Shown piece after piece: positions 34,506 through 43,738 of a DNA stretch of 64,000 nt. The notes below the pieces were generated by a model. The model had not been told where the DNA came from, did no database searches, and saw only the letters and a program-made list of their open reading frames with translations. This DNA comes from Bacteroidota bacterium (lineage in GTDB: Bacteria; Bacteroidota; Bacteroidia; Bacteroidales; Paludibacteraceae). The stretch is from contig JAFNAV010000019.1 of NCBI GenBank assembly GCA_017860345.1, positions 1 through 64,000 on the forward strand, read 5' to 3'. Position 1 is the stretch's first letter. Each line of letters opens with the position of its first letter. The position numbers and the translations under genes were made by a program.

Positions 34506-35117
34506 ATGTGTTCATTTTATAATCCTAATATACAGGCGGAGTTCGAAGCTGATGAGCGTAAGTATATTCATCTTAGCAACCTTACCTTGGCAGTTTACAA
34601 AATTGTTTTCAAGCTGTCCGACGGTTGTCATGTAGTTGATAAAGATGATTTAAGAGCGGTGTATCAGCTTGACTTTGTTAGGTTTGTTGATAAGTGGAAA
34701 CAAATAAACCTAAGTTTGGTAGATAAGAGCTTTGCTGAATTGCTGGCCGCCATATCGCTCGAAGTGCTTGCTGGGCGCGTAAAATCTTTTGAGGACTATG
34801 TGCTGCTGAAATTATCAATGGAGACAGAAACAGACAGAAATAATGCGCTTTATACGGGAGATAAAATACAGGATTATATTGAGTTGTTGATTTATTCTGA
34901 TATTGCCGAAAACAAGCCAAGCAGAGGTGTACGCGATTTTACCCGAATTTTCAAAACTGAGAAAAAAAATAAGCTTGAGTTAACAAACTATTATACTTTA
35001 TACGAACGACTTAAGTTATATGCCTGGTTAAGAAAAGAAATGGTTTTGGAGATTGACAGAGAAAAAATACAGTTGAAAGACAGGGAAGTAATACTTCAAC
35101 TTAAAATCAGGGTATAA
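34506..35117 (+). CDS. Uncharacterised protein, 203 residues
   Basis: A soluble, charged, mainly helical protein with no signal peptide, membrane segment or recognised catalytic motif. It begins MCSFYNPNIQAEFEADERKY and ends in a Lys/Arg/Glu-rich helix (LRKEMVLEIDREKIQLKDRE). The reading frame is flanked by an AT-rich leader and a strong terminator, so expression as a single gene is plausible. I do not recognise the family. Confidence 0.65.
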   Translation: MCSFYNPNIQAEFEADERKYIHLSNLTLAVYKIVFKLSDGCHVVDKDDLRAVYQLDFVRFVDKWKQINLSLVDKSFAELLAAISLEVLAGRVKSFEDYVLLKLSMETETDRNNALYTGDKIQDYIELLIYSDIAENKPSRGVRDFTRIFKTEKKNKLELTNYYTLYERLKLYAWLRKEMVLEIDREKIQLKDREVILQLKIRV

Positions 35118-35155
35118 AAAAACCTTCGTAATTGTTTTACGAAGGTTTTTTGTTT
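35118..35155. terminator. Bidirectional terminator between the unknown gene and asd
   Basis: Perfect 14-bp stem AAAAACCTTCGTAA (35118-35131) / TTACGAAGGTTTTT (35137-35150) with a 5-base loop, T-rich on the right and A-rich on the left. It serves the convergent pair. Confidence 0.85.
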
Positions 35156-35170
35156 TTCAGATGAAACGGG

Positions 35171-36181
35171 TTATTTAATATCGCCTTCAGCAATCAGATA
35201 TTCTGCTATCTGAACGGCATTAAGTGCAGCGCCTTTTTTTATCTGGTCGCTTACACACCAGAAGGTGATACCGTTAGGATTAGCCAAATCTTTGCGTATG
35301 CGTCCTACGTGTACAGGGTCTTTGCCCGAAAGGAAAAGCGGCATGGGGTATAGTTTTTCGGCCGGATTGTCCATAACTTCCACACCGTCTGCAGCGATAA
35401 ACGCAGCACGAACTTCTTCTACCGTAAGCGGACGTTCTGTTTCGGCCCATACGCTTTCGGAGTGAGCGCGTAACGATGGTACGCGAACGCAAGTAGCCGA
35501 TACCTGTACATCAGAATGCATGATTTTACGGGTTTCGTTATACATTTTCATTTCTTCTTTGGTGTAACCATTGTCGGTGAAAACGTCGATTTGCGGAATC
35601 AGGTTATACGCCAGCTGATAGGCAAATTTGCTTACAGTTACCGGTTCGCCGGCCAAAACCTGTTTGTACTGTAGTTCCAGTTCGTCCATTGCTGCGGCTC
35701 CGGCTCCTGATGCTGCCTGATAGGTAGACACATGTACGCGGGTGATGTGCGAAAGATCTTCGATGGCCTTGAGTGCCACTACCATTTGAATAGTTGTACA
35801 GTTAGGATTGGCAATGATGCCACGCGGACGCACCTTGGCATCGGGAGCATTTACTTCGGGAACTACCAGCGGAATATCATTATCCATGCGGAAAGCCGAC
35901 GAATTGTCGATCATTACAGCTCCGTATTTAGTGATATCTTCGGCATATTCTTTTGAAATACTTGCACCTGCTGAGGTGAAAACGATGTCCATACCTTTAA
36001 AGTCATCGCCATGTTTAAGCTCTTTCACGGTGTATTTTGCACCTTTGAATTCATAAACACTACCCGCACTGCGCGAAGAACCGAACAAGGTCAGTTCTGT
36101 CAATGGGAAATTGCGCTCGGCCAACACACGCAAGAATTCCTGGCCAACGGCGCCACTGGCGCCAACAATTGCTACTCTCAT
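35171..36181 (-). CDS. asd: Aspartate-semialdehyde dehydrogenase
   Basis: 336 residues. NADP-binding [13 protein letters not shown] (residues 4-16), catalytic cysteine in ANPNCTTIQ and the histidine in PSLRAHSE are all visible. It reduces aspartyl phosphate to the semialdehyde, feeding lysine, diaminopimelate, threonine and methionine synthesis. It is a single gene, divergent from the lamin-tail gene and convergent with the unknown gene. Confidence 0.96.
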   Translation of the reverse strand: MRVAIVGASGAVGQEFLRVLAERNFPLTELTLFGSSRSAGSVYEFKGAKYTVKELKHGDDFKGMDIVFTSAGASISKEYAEDITKYGAVMIDNSSAFRMDNDIPLVVPEVNAPDAKVRPRGIIANPNCTTIQMVVALKAIEDLSHITRVHVSTYQAASGAGAAAMDELELQYKQVLAGEPVTVSKFAYQLAYNLIPQIDVFTDNGYTKEEMKMYNETRKIMHSDVQVSATCVRVPSLRAHSESVWAETERPLTVEEVRAAFIAADGVEVMDNPAEKLYPMPLFLSGKDPVHVGRIRKDLANPNGITFWCVSDQIKKGAALNAVQIAEYLIAEGDIK

Positions 36182-36241
36182 TGTTTGATTTATATAAAAA
36201 ATTAAAAAGTGTTTCCTGATTTTATTGTTTGAAATTTTTTC

Positions 36242-36287
36242 TATATTTGCATTTATTGAAAAAAATAAAAACCCTTAGCGAAGGGTT
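36242..36287 (+). promoter_or_regulatory. -7 box plus leader hairpin upstream of the lamin-tail gene
   Basis: TATATTTG (36242-36249) is followed 20 bases later by the hairpin AACCCTT-AGCG-AAGGGTT (36270-36287) and a T-rich stretch, still 59 bases before ATG 36347. The hairpin would be near the 5-prime end of the transcript; it may be an attenuator or a stability element. Confidence 0.45.
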
Positions 36288-36346
36288 CTTCTGTTTTCAG
36301 GTAAAGTCCTGCAAAAGTAATTCATTTTTATAGAATTAGCAACCTT

Positions 36347-38137
36347 ATGAAAAAGAGAATTCTGTTTTTTTTGTTTTTTGTGCCCTTTTGTATAACGGCA
36401 CAGGTTTCCGAAAGTTTTTCGGACGGTAATTTTACCCAAAATCCTTCGTGGGAAGGTGTGTCTCAAAACTTTATAGTGAATGGCTCAGGCGAATTACAAG
36501 CTAATGCGTCGGCAGCAGCCAGCTCATGGCTTTTCACTCCTTCCGGGAGTTTTGATAATGCGGTATGGGAATGCCGTGTTAAGATAAACTATTCAACTTC
36601 TTCTTCCAACTATGCAGCGGTTTATGTTGCTTCGGATGTTAATGACCTTACAGCCGGATGCAACGGATATTTCGTTCAGATTGGCGGTACAAACGATGAG
36701 GTGGCGTTGTATTTGCAGCAAGGAACAAAGAAAACAAAAATTATTGATGGAACCGATAAAAGAACGGATGGAAACCCGGTAAATATTTGGGTTAAGCTTA
36801 CGCGCGATGTCTCCGGAAAGTTTACTTTGTATAGCAAACTTGCTGCCGAAAGTGAGTATTTTGAAGAGGGTGGAACCGAAAATAATCAGGTATCAGCCAG
36901 CAGCTATTTTGGTTTGTTTTATGCCAATACCGCATCTACAGGATCGGCATACTTTTTTGATGATATAAAAGTAACAGGTGATCGGGTGCCGGATACGTGG
37001 CCGCCTGTGCTGGCATCTGTTACAGTGAAATTGCCTGATGCATTACAACTTATTTTCAATGAGCGGATTAATTTTGCAGGTGCGGCATTTTCTGTTATAC
37101 CAAACGTAGGTAGTCTGATAAGTTCTACGGTATCGGCTGATCAAAAATCTGTTGAGTTGCATTTTCAGCAGCCATTTCAAAAAGGAGTTTTATACACTCT
37201 TACAATAGAAAATATTGCTGATATAGAAGGAAATAAGATAAGGGAAAACACCGTTAGCTTTGGTGTGCCCGAGCCGGCCATGGCCGGTGACTTGCAGTGG
37301 AATGAACTGATGGTGGATGCTCCTGAAGGTTCTGCTGAATATGCCGAAGTATTCAATGTTTCGGACAAACTTATTGATATGTCGCGACTTGGGTTTGCTA
37401 CCCGCAAAGCCGATGGAAGCCTGAATACCCTGAATAAGTTTGCTGCAGGCACTTATCTGCCTCCATCCGGATACCTGGCTTTTTCCGATTCAGCAGAACT
37501 TGTTCATGCTTATCATAGCTGCTCTGCCGAAGCACACATCGTGAAATCTCTATCTTGGCCATCGCTCAATAACGATGGTGCAACGCTGGTACTTTGCAAT
37601 CTGGCCAAAGACACGGTTATTGATGAACTGACCTACAGTGCCAAATGGCATCATGTGTCGGTGAAAAACGCAAAGGGTGTGGCGCTCGAAAAAATCAATC
37701 CCGAATTGCCTTCGTCTGCTGCGGCCTCCTGGCATTCTGCCTCATGGGAAACGAATTTCGGGACTCCCGGTTACCAAAATTCACAGTATACCGATGTTTC
37801 ATCAGCTCAGGCAGATGATCAGTCAGCTTTCAGGGCTGATCCGGAGGTGTTTTCGCCCGACAACGACGGAGTGGATGATATTTGCCTTATCCGTTACAAA
37901 CTTGAAAAAAGCGGCTATGTGGGTTCGGTTACAATTCTAAATCCGGTAGGAGTGAAAGTATGCACTTTAGCCACAAATATTCTGCTTTCAGCCGAAGGTT
38001 ACATCGTTTGGGATGGAAAAACCGACAGGAATCAGAATGCCAATGCCGGAATTTATGTTATTTATTTTGATATGTTTAATCCCGAAACAGGCGATAGAAA
38101 GGTAAAAAAACTTCCGCTAACGGTTACATTCCGATAA
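36347..38137 (+). CDS. Secreted lamin-tail-domain protein with FlgD-like C-terminus
   Basis: 596 residues. Signal peptide to about residue 19 (PFCITAQ). An N-terminal jelly-roll-like region (about 20-210), an Ig-like segment with SVTVKLPDALQLIFNERI (about 225-315), a lamin-tail domain (GDLQWNELMVDAPEGSAEY onward to about 475) and a C-terminal FlgD-Ig-like fold starting VFSPDNDGVDD and containing VWDGKTDRN. This architecture is common in Bacteroidetes surface proteins. The C-terminus may act as a surface-sorting or extension module. No enzymatic motif. Function unknown. Confidence 0.8.
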   Translation: MKKRILFFLFFVPFCITAQVSESFSDGNFTQNPSWEGVSQNFIVNGSGELQANASAAASSWLFTPSGSFDNAVWECRVKINYSTSSSNYAAVYVASDVNDLTAGCNGYFVQIGGTNDEVALYLQQGTKKTKIIDGTDKRTDGNPVNIWVKLTRDVSGKFTLYSKLAAESEYFEEGGTENNQVSASSYFGLFYANTASTGSAYFFDDIKVTGDRVPDTWPPVLASVTVKLPDALQLIFNERINFAGAAFSVIPNVGSLISSTVSADQKSVELHFQQPFQKGVLYTLTIENIADIEGNKIRENTVSFGVPEPAMAGDLQWNELMVDAPEGSAEYAEVFNVSDKLIDMSRLGFATRKADGSLNTLNKFAAGTYLPPSGYLAFSDSAELVHAYHSCSAEAHIVKSLSWPSLNNDGATLVLCNLAKDTVIDELTYSAKWHHVSVKNAKGVALEKINPELPSSAAASWHSASWETNFGTPGYQNSQYTDVSSAQADDQSAFRADPEVFSPDNDGVDDICLIRYKLEKSGYVGSVTILNPVGVKVCTLATNILLSAEGYIVWDGKTDRNQNANAGIYVIYFDMFNPETGDRKVKKLPLTVTFR

Positions 38138-38174
38138 TTTTGATTAATTAACACCTATAATCCGACAAATCAGC

Positions 38175-38182
38175 TATCTTTG
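38175..38182 (+). promoter_or_regulatory. -7 box (TATCTTTG) upstream of the FKBP cluster
   Basis: TATCTTTG lies 185 bases before ATG 38367, giving a long leader. The leader contains a short hairpin GGATA-ATTA-TATCC followed by six Ts, which could be a weak attenuator. No -33 TTG at the right spacing. Confidence 0.4.
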
Positions 38183-38366
38183 CAGTCGTTTTTGTTTATT
38201 GGGATAATTATATCCTTTTTTGAACAGAAGTAACTTATATTGTCTGTATATTGTATTAATAAACAGCATTTTAATAAATAGTAATAGAAAATAGAAAACA
38301 CTCGCAAAGCATCGGGTCAAATTTACTGAACTTCATGTGGTGCACTTTGTGAAAAAAGAAAAAAAA

Positions 38367-38951
38367 ATGGAAAAAGTAAGCTATGCATTGGGGCTTAGCC
38401 TCGGAAACAACTTGCTGAGCAGTGGTATTAAAGCGTTAGACTACGGAAAATTAGCTAAAGGAATTCAGGACGTAATGGAAGGTCAGAAAACTGAAATCAG
38501 CTATCAGGAAGCTCAAACGGTAATCAACGAATTTTTCTCGTCGCTGCAGGAAAAAGCCGGCGATGAAGCTAAAAAACAAGGACAGGAATTTCTGGAAGCC
38601 AACGCTAAACGCGATGGTGTGGTTACCCTTTCAAGTGGTTTGCAGTACGAAATTATTACCCCCGGAACCGGCGCAACACCCAAAGCTTCGGATACGGTGA
38701 ACGTACATTATCATGGTACGCTGATTAGTGGCGAAGTGTTTGATAGTTCGGTAAATCGTGGCGAGCCTGCTACTTTTGGTGTTACTCAGGTTATTAGCGG
38801 ATGGGTTGAAGCCTTACAGTTGATGCCCGTAGGTTCTAAATGGAAATTATTTATCCCCTCCGAACTGGCTTATGGTTCGCGTGGTGCCGGTCAATCCATC
38901 GGACCTAATACCACACTGATATTTGAGGTGGAACTTTTGGGTATTGTGTAA
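38367..38951 (+). CDS. FKBP-type peptidyl-prolyl isomerase, cytoplasmic form
   Basis: 194 residues from ATG 38367 (GTG-type starts upstream give up to 204). An N-terminal helical dimerisation domain (YALGLSLGNNLL, about 1-85) is followed by a complete FKBP domain: VNVHYHGTLISGEVFDSS, the PAEFGV-like strand, ISGWVEALQLMPVGSKWKL and the LIFEVELL end. No signal peptide. It is an FklB/Mip-type folding catalyst. It is first in a run of four FKBP-family genes. Confidence 0.9.
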   Translation: MEKVSYALGLSLGNNLLSSGIKALDYGKLAKGIQDVMEGQKTEISYQEAQTVINEFFSSLQEKAGDEAKKQGQEFLEANAKRDGVVTLSSGLQYEIITPGTGATPKASDTVNVHYHGTLISGEVFDSSVNRGEPATFGVTQVISGWVEALQLMPVGSKWKLFIPSELAYGSRGAGQSIGPNTTLIFEVELLGIV

Positions 38952-38999
38952 CTGATTTGAGCAATAAATTTAAATCTTAAATAACTTTTTTTAAAACCA

Positions 39000-39821
39000 A
39001 TGAAAAAAACATTTTTAATGGCGCTGGCACTTGGAGTAGTTTTCACTGCTGCCGAAGCCAAAGACAAAAAAACCAAAAAAGGAAAAGAACCAATAGTGGT
39101 GAATGTAAACCCGCTGACTAATGCTGTAGACTCAATGAGCTATTCGCTGGGAGTGAATGTTGGTACCGATTTTTCCAAAAATCTAAAATCGATACCCGGA
39201 GGAAAATCCAATATCGATTTATTGATTAAAGGTTTCTCAGCTGCTTTGAAAGGTGATTCTACTTTAATTTCGGTTGAAAAAGCCACAGAATTTTTCAGAG
39301 ATTATATTACCAAGCAACAGGAAGCCGAAGCAAAGGCCAAACGCGAAGTTGGTGAAAAATTTCTGGCCGAAAACAGTAAGGCCGAAGGTATAAATGTAAC
39401 TTCAAGCGGACTCCAGTATAAAGTGCTGACTCCTGCCGAGGGTAAAAAGCCTCAGGAACAGGATACTGTTAAAGTACACTACACAGGTACATTGTTGGAC
39501 GGTACAAAATTCGACAGCTCAATAGACCGCGGCGAACCAATTGAATTTCCGCTGAATCAGGTTATCAAAGGATGGACCGAAGGTGTAAAGCTGATGTCGG
39601 TAGGCTCTAAATACAAATTTTTCATCCCGTACAATCTGGCTTATGGCGAACAGGGTGCAGGTGGAGTAATTCCTCCTTATGCAACTTTAATATTTGAGGT
39701 TGAACTGCTCGATGTTAAGCCCTATGTAGAACCGGCTCCTGTAGTGGAAAAACCTGCTGCCCCTGCTGCTTCTGCCGCAAAATCGGCCAAAACCACAAAA
39801 TCAGTAAATAAAAAGAAATAA
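39000..39821 (+). CDS. FKBP-type peptidyl-prolyl isomerase, secreted
   Basis: 273 residues. Signal peptide (about 1-20, ending AAEA), Lys-rich linker, N-terminal dimerisation domain ([11 protein letters not shown]), full FKBP domain ([46 protein letters not shown]) and an Ala/Pro/Lys-rich tail. It acts in the periplasm on prolyl bonds of exported proteins. It starts 48 bases after the previous FKBP gene and ends 21 bases before the next member. Confidence 0.92.
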   Translation: MKKTFLMALALGVVFTAAEAKDKKTKKGKEPIVVNVNPLTNAVDSMSYSLGVNVGTDFSKNLKSIPGGKSNIDLLIKGFSAALKGDSTLISVEKATEFFRDYITKQQEAEAKAKREVGEKFLAENSKAEGINVTSSGLQYKVLTPAEGKKPQEQDTVKVHYTGTLLDGTKFDSSIDRGEPIEFPLNQVIKGWTEGVKLMSVGSKYKFFIPYNLAYGEQGAGGVIPPYATLIFEVELLDVKPYVEPAPVVEKPAAPAASAAKSAKTTKSVNKKK

Positions 39822-39842
39822 AACGATAATTAATTGAAAACA

Positions 39843-40331
39843 ATGAAAAAACAAAGCATTCTTACAATTATTGCAGCTGTTGTAGCTGTATTATCCGTAA
39901 CATCGTGTAGCAATTACGATGCTAAGGAGGCTAAACTAAGCAATCTGAACGATAGCTTAAACTACACGCTCGGTTTGTCTAACGGTGGGCAGATTAAAAG
40001 CTATTACCTCACTAAAGATTCGAGCGATAAAGCTATTAAAGCATTTATTAAAGCTATTGACGAGGCTTATAAAGCAGACGTTAATAAAGACGAAATGTAC
40101 AAGTTGGGTCAGCAAATCGGTGGATCGCTGAAACAACAAAAGAAAATCGGATTGATGGGCGATTCTACGCTAAAATTTGACGAAAAATTAGTGTTACAGG
40201 GATTAATTAATGCTCTGAACGGACACAAGGAAGGTATGACTTCTCAGCAAGCTGAAGAATATCTGCGTAAAATTATGACTGAACGTCAGCAGAGTCAAAT
40301 GGGTCAGCAAGCTCCTGCTCCTCAACAATAA
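39843..40331 (+). CDS. FKBP N-terminal-domain-only lipoprotein (no catalytic domain)
   Basis: 162 residues from ATG 39843. Leader ending in lipobox VTSC, then the helical FKBP_N-like domain: NDSLNYTLGLSNGGQIKSYYL, GQQIGGSLKQQ, GLMGDSTL, LQGLINALNG and the SQQAEEYLRK repeat pattern. This matches the first half of the next gene almost segment by segment, but the gene ends in a Gln/Pro tail where the FKBP domain should begin. The natural stop and absence of remnants suggest a stable short paralogue, not a recent frameshift. It could form mixed dimers with its neighbour. Confidence 0.82.
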   Translation: MKKQSILTIIAAVVAVLSVTSCSNYDAKEAKLSNLNDSLNYTLGLSNGGQIKSYYLTKDSSDKAIKAFIKAIDEAYKADVNKDEMYKLGQQIGGSLKQQKKIGLMGDSTLKFDEKLVLQGLINALNGHKEGMTSQQAEEYLRKIMTERQQSQMGQQAPAPQQ

Positions 40332-40367
40332 TAATTATCAACCGATTATTCACGAAATAAAATACAG

Positions 40368-41252
40368 ATGAAAATGAAAAAACTAAATATATTTTTCGCG
40401 GTAATAGTGATGTTGGCTGTTACGCTTGTTTCCTGCGACAACAACAAACCTAAAACTCCGAGCCTGAAATCGCAGATTGATAGTTTGAACTATGCATTTG
40501 GTGTGGCCAACGGAAGTGGTATCAAACAATATTATCTGGCTGCCGACTCAGCCAAAGCTGATTCGCTGAAGGTTAAAATTGCTTCTTTGCTTAAAGGTGT
40601 GGAAGATGCTTTAAAAGGCGATGCCGACTCTGAAAACCTCGAACTTACCGAACTTGGTAAAAACATTGGTAGCTCACTTAAAGAACAGTCTAAAACAGGA
40701 CTACTTGGCGACTCAACGCTTAAAGTGGACATCAAACTGATTAAACAGGGTTTGATTAACGGAATGAAGGGTTCTAAAGTACAAATGACTGCCGAAGAAG
40801 CTCAAATGTACCTGAATACCACTATGCAGAAGCTTTATGAAAGCAAAATGGAAAGAGATTATGGTTCAAACAAAAAAGCGGGCGAACTTTTCCTTGCTAA
40901 CAATAAAGGCAAAGCAGGAGTAGTAACTACCCCAAGCGGCTTGCAATACGAAGTAATCAAAAAAGGTACAGGTGCAATGCCTGCCGATACCAGCCTCGTA
41001 AAAGTTCACTATGTAGGAACTTTAATTGATGGTACAGAATTTGATAGCTCTGTGAAACGTGGCGAACCAGCCGAGTTCCGCCTGAATCAGGTAATCAAAG
41101 GATGGACTGAAGGCCTTAAACTGATGCCTGTAGGATCAAAATACAAACTGTATATTCCTCAGGAACTGGCATACGGTCCGCAGGATAAAGGTACTATCAA
41201 ACCATTCTCTGCACTGATTTTTGAAGTGGAACTGCTTTCTATCCAGAAATAA
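40368..41252 (+). CDS. FKBP-type peptidyl-prolyl isomerase lipoprotein
   Basis: 294 residues. Leader with lipobox LVSC, FKBP_N-like dimerisation domain (IDSLNYAFGVANGSGIKQYYL and following), then a full FKBP domain ([46 protein letters not shown]). A membrane-anchored periplasmic chaperone. It ends the four-gene run and is followed by a strong terminator. Confidence 0.92.
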   Translation: MKMKKLNIFFAVIVMLAVTLVSCDNNKPKTPSLKSQIDSLNYAFGVANGSGIKQYYLAADSAKADSLKVKIASLLKGVEDALKGDADSENLELTELGKNIGSSLKEQSKTGLLGDSTLKVDIKLIKQGLINGMKGSKVQMTAEEAQMYLNTTMQKLYESKMERDYGSNKKAGELFLANNKGKAGVVTTPSGLQYEVIKKGTGAMPADTSLVKVHYVGTLIDGTEFDSSVKRGEPAEFRLNQVIKGWTEGLKLMPVGSKYKLYIPQELAYGPQDKGTIKPFSALIFEVELLSIQK

Positions 41253-41283
41253 GCAAATCAACACGGATTAGATATAGAATAGA

Positions 41284-41312
41284 GCCGCAGGATTTATCCT
41301 GCGGCTTTTTTT
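41284..41312 (+). terminator. Terminator of the FKBP cluster
   Basis: GC-rich perfect 9-bp stem GCCGCAGGA/TCCTGCGGC with a 4-base loop and seven Ts. Confidence 0.9.
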
Positions 41313-41409
41313 GTTTCAAAAAGGTAGCCCAACAAGGGTTTTTTCTGACGTTTTTTCATATAAATTGCATATTTAAACTAAAATTTTTTCAGATTTCATT
41401 TATTTTCCG

Positions 41410-41417
41410 TATTTTTG
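41410..41417 (+). promoter_or_regulatory. -7 box (TATTTTTG) for the Lrp gene
   Basis: TATTTTTG lies 34 bases before ATG 41451. No clear -33. Confidence 0.45.
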
Positions 41418-41450
41418 CTGCCTAAATGACAAGAAAAATCAATATCGAAT

Positions 41451-41906
41451 ATGGAAAAAATAGACCAGTTAGACCGCAAAATTCTGAGAATTATCACCCA
41501 GAATGCCCGAATGCCATTCAAAGATGTTGCTGAAGAATGTGGCGTATCAAGGGCTGCCATTCATCAACGTGTACAACGCCTGATAGACATGGATGTTATT
41601 ACCGGATCAGGTTATACAGTTAATCCTAAAATGCTCGGTTTTCAAATGTGTGTTTACATTGGCATTACGCTTGAACGTGGCTCGATGTACAAAGAAGTTG
41701 TAGCCGAATTGGAAAGAATACCTGAAATTGTTGAGTCGCAGTATACGCTCGGACATTATACAATTCTTATCAAGCTTTACGCTAAAAACGATGAACATCT
41801 GATGCAATTGCTCAACGGACGCATTCAGGAAATTCCCGGAGTGGCCTCAACTGAAACGTTGACTTCGCTCGACCAACGCATCCGCAGATCAATTCCGATT
41901 GAATAA
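41451..41906 (+). CDS. Lrp/AsnC family transcriptional regulator
   Basis: 151 residues. N-terminal winged HTH (LDRKILRIITQNARMPFKDVA in two parts, SRAAIHQRVQRL) and a C-terminal RAM/AsnC ligand domain with ESQYTLGHYTILIKLYAKN. A feast/famine regulator responding to an amino acid or similar ligand. It stands alone between the FKBP cluster and trpS. Ligand and targets cannot be read from sequence. Confidence 0.92.
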   Translation: MEKIDQLDRKILRIITQNARMPFKDVAEECGVSRAAIHQRVQRLIDMDVITGSGYTVNPKMLGFQMCVYIGITLERGSMYKEVVAELERIPEIVESQYTLGHYTILIKLYAKNDEHLMQLLNGRIQEIPGVASTETLTSLDQRIRRSIPIE

Positions 41907-42000
41907 TTTATCAGCATTTTTTATAGTACAAGCCTCAGGTAAAGCAATAAAACTTTATTAAAACGATTTTTTTAGAAAAAACCTCCGGGTGGGGTGATTT

Positions 42001-42081
42001 CCTGATGAATGAGTTGAAGTCAGGCAAACAATGGTGCTCACATACCGGGCTATCGTATTTTTTATTGGCAATAAGCCGGTA
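42001..42081 (+). promoter_or_regulatory. Possible structured leader upstream of trpS
   Basis: Within the 250-base gap before trpS are two consecutive inverted repeats: CCTGA/TCAGG (42001-42024) and TACCGG/CCGGTA (42043-42081), the latter with flanking partial pairing. No tryptophan-codon leader peptide or T-box was recognised, and no TAnnTTTG box was seen, so the element is speculative. Confidence 0.25.
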
Positions 42082-42157
42082 ACATTATTAGCTCAGGTAT
42101 CTTGCTCCTTATTTGCTCTTCAATGCAACAGGATAAACCTATGACCGGATTTATTAT

Positions 42158-43153
42158 ATGGAAACAGTAGTAAGTGGCATCCGTCCTACCGGAAATTTAC
42201 ATCTCGGAAATTATTTCGGCGCTTTGCGCAATTTTATTCAAATGCAAAACGAGCATAACTGTTATTTTTTTATAGCAGATTATCACTCACTAACCACACA
42301 CCCTACTCCGCAGGATTTGCATGGTAATGTGAAACAAATACTGGTGGAATATCTGGCTGCCGGACTCGACCCGGAAAAAGCCACGCTCTACATACAAAGC
42401 GATGTGCCCGAAACAGCAGAGCTTTATTTGTTTCTGAACATGAATGCTTATATAGGTGAACTGGAAAGATGCACTTCGTTCAAAGATAAAATTCGCCAGC
42501 AACCGCAAAATGTGAATGCAGGATTATTGACCTATCCTACACTTATGGCTGCCGACATTATCATACACAGAGCCACTAAAGTGCCTGTAGGCAAAGACCA
42601 GGAGCAACATCTGGAAATGACGCGTACCTTTGGTAATCGCTTCAACCGGATGTATAATGTGGATTATTTCCCAGAACCACAGGCTTTTAACTTCGGACAG
42701 CAATTGGTGAAAATACCGGGGCTGAACGGCAGTGGTAAAATGGGAAAATCAGAGGGTGAGGGTAATGCTATCTATCTGGCCGACGAACCTGAGGCTATTC
42801 GCAAAAAAGTGATGAAAGCTGTAACCGACAGCGGACCCACTGAGCCAAATCAGGAAAAACCCGAAGTGATTCAGAATATTTTTCAGTTGATGAAGGTTGT
42901 TTCATCCGACGAAACATTTAATTATTTTGATGAGCAATACAATAAATGCCAAATTCGCTACGGCGATATGAAAAAACAACTTGCTGAGGATATGATAACT
43001 TTTACAGCGCCTTTCAGGGAGCAAATAAAGGCTTATCTGAGCGATGAAGCATATATTTCGAGAGTTGCGGCCATGGGAAGGGAAAAGGCCCGCGAGAGCG
43101 CCTCTAAAACCCTGCGCGAAGTGCGCGAGATTATCGGATTTAAATCATTTTAA
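42158..43153 (+). CDS. trpS: Tryptophanyl-tRNA synthetase
   Basis: 331 residues, usual length for bacterial TrpRS. The HIGH-like motif appears as PTGNLHLGNYFG near residues 10-21 and the KMSKS-like motif as GKMGKSEG. It charges tRNA-Trp. It stands alone, with an AT-poor 250-base leader that might be structured. Complete. Confidence 0.96.
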   Translation: METVVSGIRPTGNLHLGNYFGALRNFIQMQNEHNCYFFIADYHSLTTHPTPQDLHGNVKQILVEYLAAGLDPEKATLYIQSDVPETAELYLFLNMNAYIGELERCTSFKDKIRQQPQNVNAGLLTYPTLMAADIIIHRATKVPVGKDQEQHLEMTRTFGNRFNRMYNVDYFPEPQAFNFGQQLVKIPGLNGSGKMGKSEGEGNAIYLADEPEAIRKKVMKAVTDSGPTEPNQEKPEVIQNIFQLMKVVSSDETFNYFDEQYNKCQIRYGDMKKQLAEDMITFTAPFREQIKAYLSDEAYISRVAAMGREKARESASKTLREVREIIGFKSF

Positions 43154-43218
43154 AAAATCTTCGGCAGGCTCCGAAACATATCGGTGTGTTGATTTGTTGA
43201 ATGATGTAAAAAACATTG

Positions 43219-43611
43219 ATGAAAAAATTTTTACCATACGTATTTGTTGTACTTGCACTTATTATTTATGCAAGTACAATAGGTGTGTATAGTAGTGTGG
43301 AGTATACTGATTATGCCGCGCAAGAGCAAAATGCTAATCAGGCAAACTTACCCGGATACCACGTAAAATCTTTTTTCTCTCAGTCGGAATTTCCTTTTTC
43401 GCACGACCGTAGCGGCGAGCTTAGGGTCAATGATTTTGTGCAGTCGGCAGGCGAACGCTTATTGTCTCAAACATTTACGTTCAGAATTATGCATGCCCGG
43501 CAAATTAGCGAACTCAAATTTATTTCATATCAAATATTTCATCATTTTCATTTAACCAATCTGCAATTTAATGGATTCTATCTGTTTTATTTGTGTAAAA
43601 TGCTGAATTAG
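43219..43611 (+). CDS. Small secreted or membrane-anchored protein, unknown
   Basis: 130 residues from ATG 43219. One N-terminal hydrophobic helix (LPYVFVVLALIIYAST) followed by a polar segment and a His/Phe/Tyr-rich C-terminus (FHHFHLTNLQF). No known motif. It begins 65 bases after trpS with no terminator between, so it may be co-transcribed. Low confidence that the whole frame is expressed. Confidence 0.4.
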   Translation: MKKFLPYVFVVLALIIYASTIGVYSSVEYTDYAAQEQNANQANLPGYHVKSFFSQSEFPFSHDRSGELRVNDFVQSAGERLLSQTFTFRIMHARQISELKFISYQIFHHFHLTNLQFNGFYLFYLCKMLN

Positions 43612-43738
43612 TCTTTATTTCTTTCCTCAAGCCCCACTTCCAGAGGGGTATTTATTTCAAAATCAAATATTTTAAAAAATAGCTTATTCACAAAAAAAGA
43701 TTGTGAACACAATATTGTTGTGTTCTCCCGATATCATT

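Noticed and set aside
34684..34692. Single TGTTGATAA motif within the unknown 203-residue gene (similar single hits at 12085, 45722)
   Set aside because: Isolated copies in coding DNA are expected by chance; only the clustered non-coding copies are considered.
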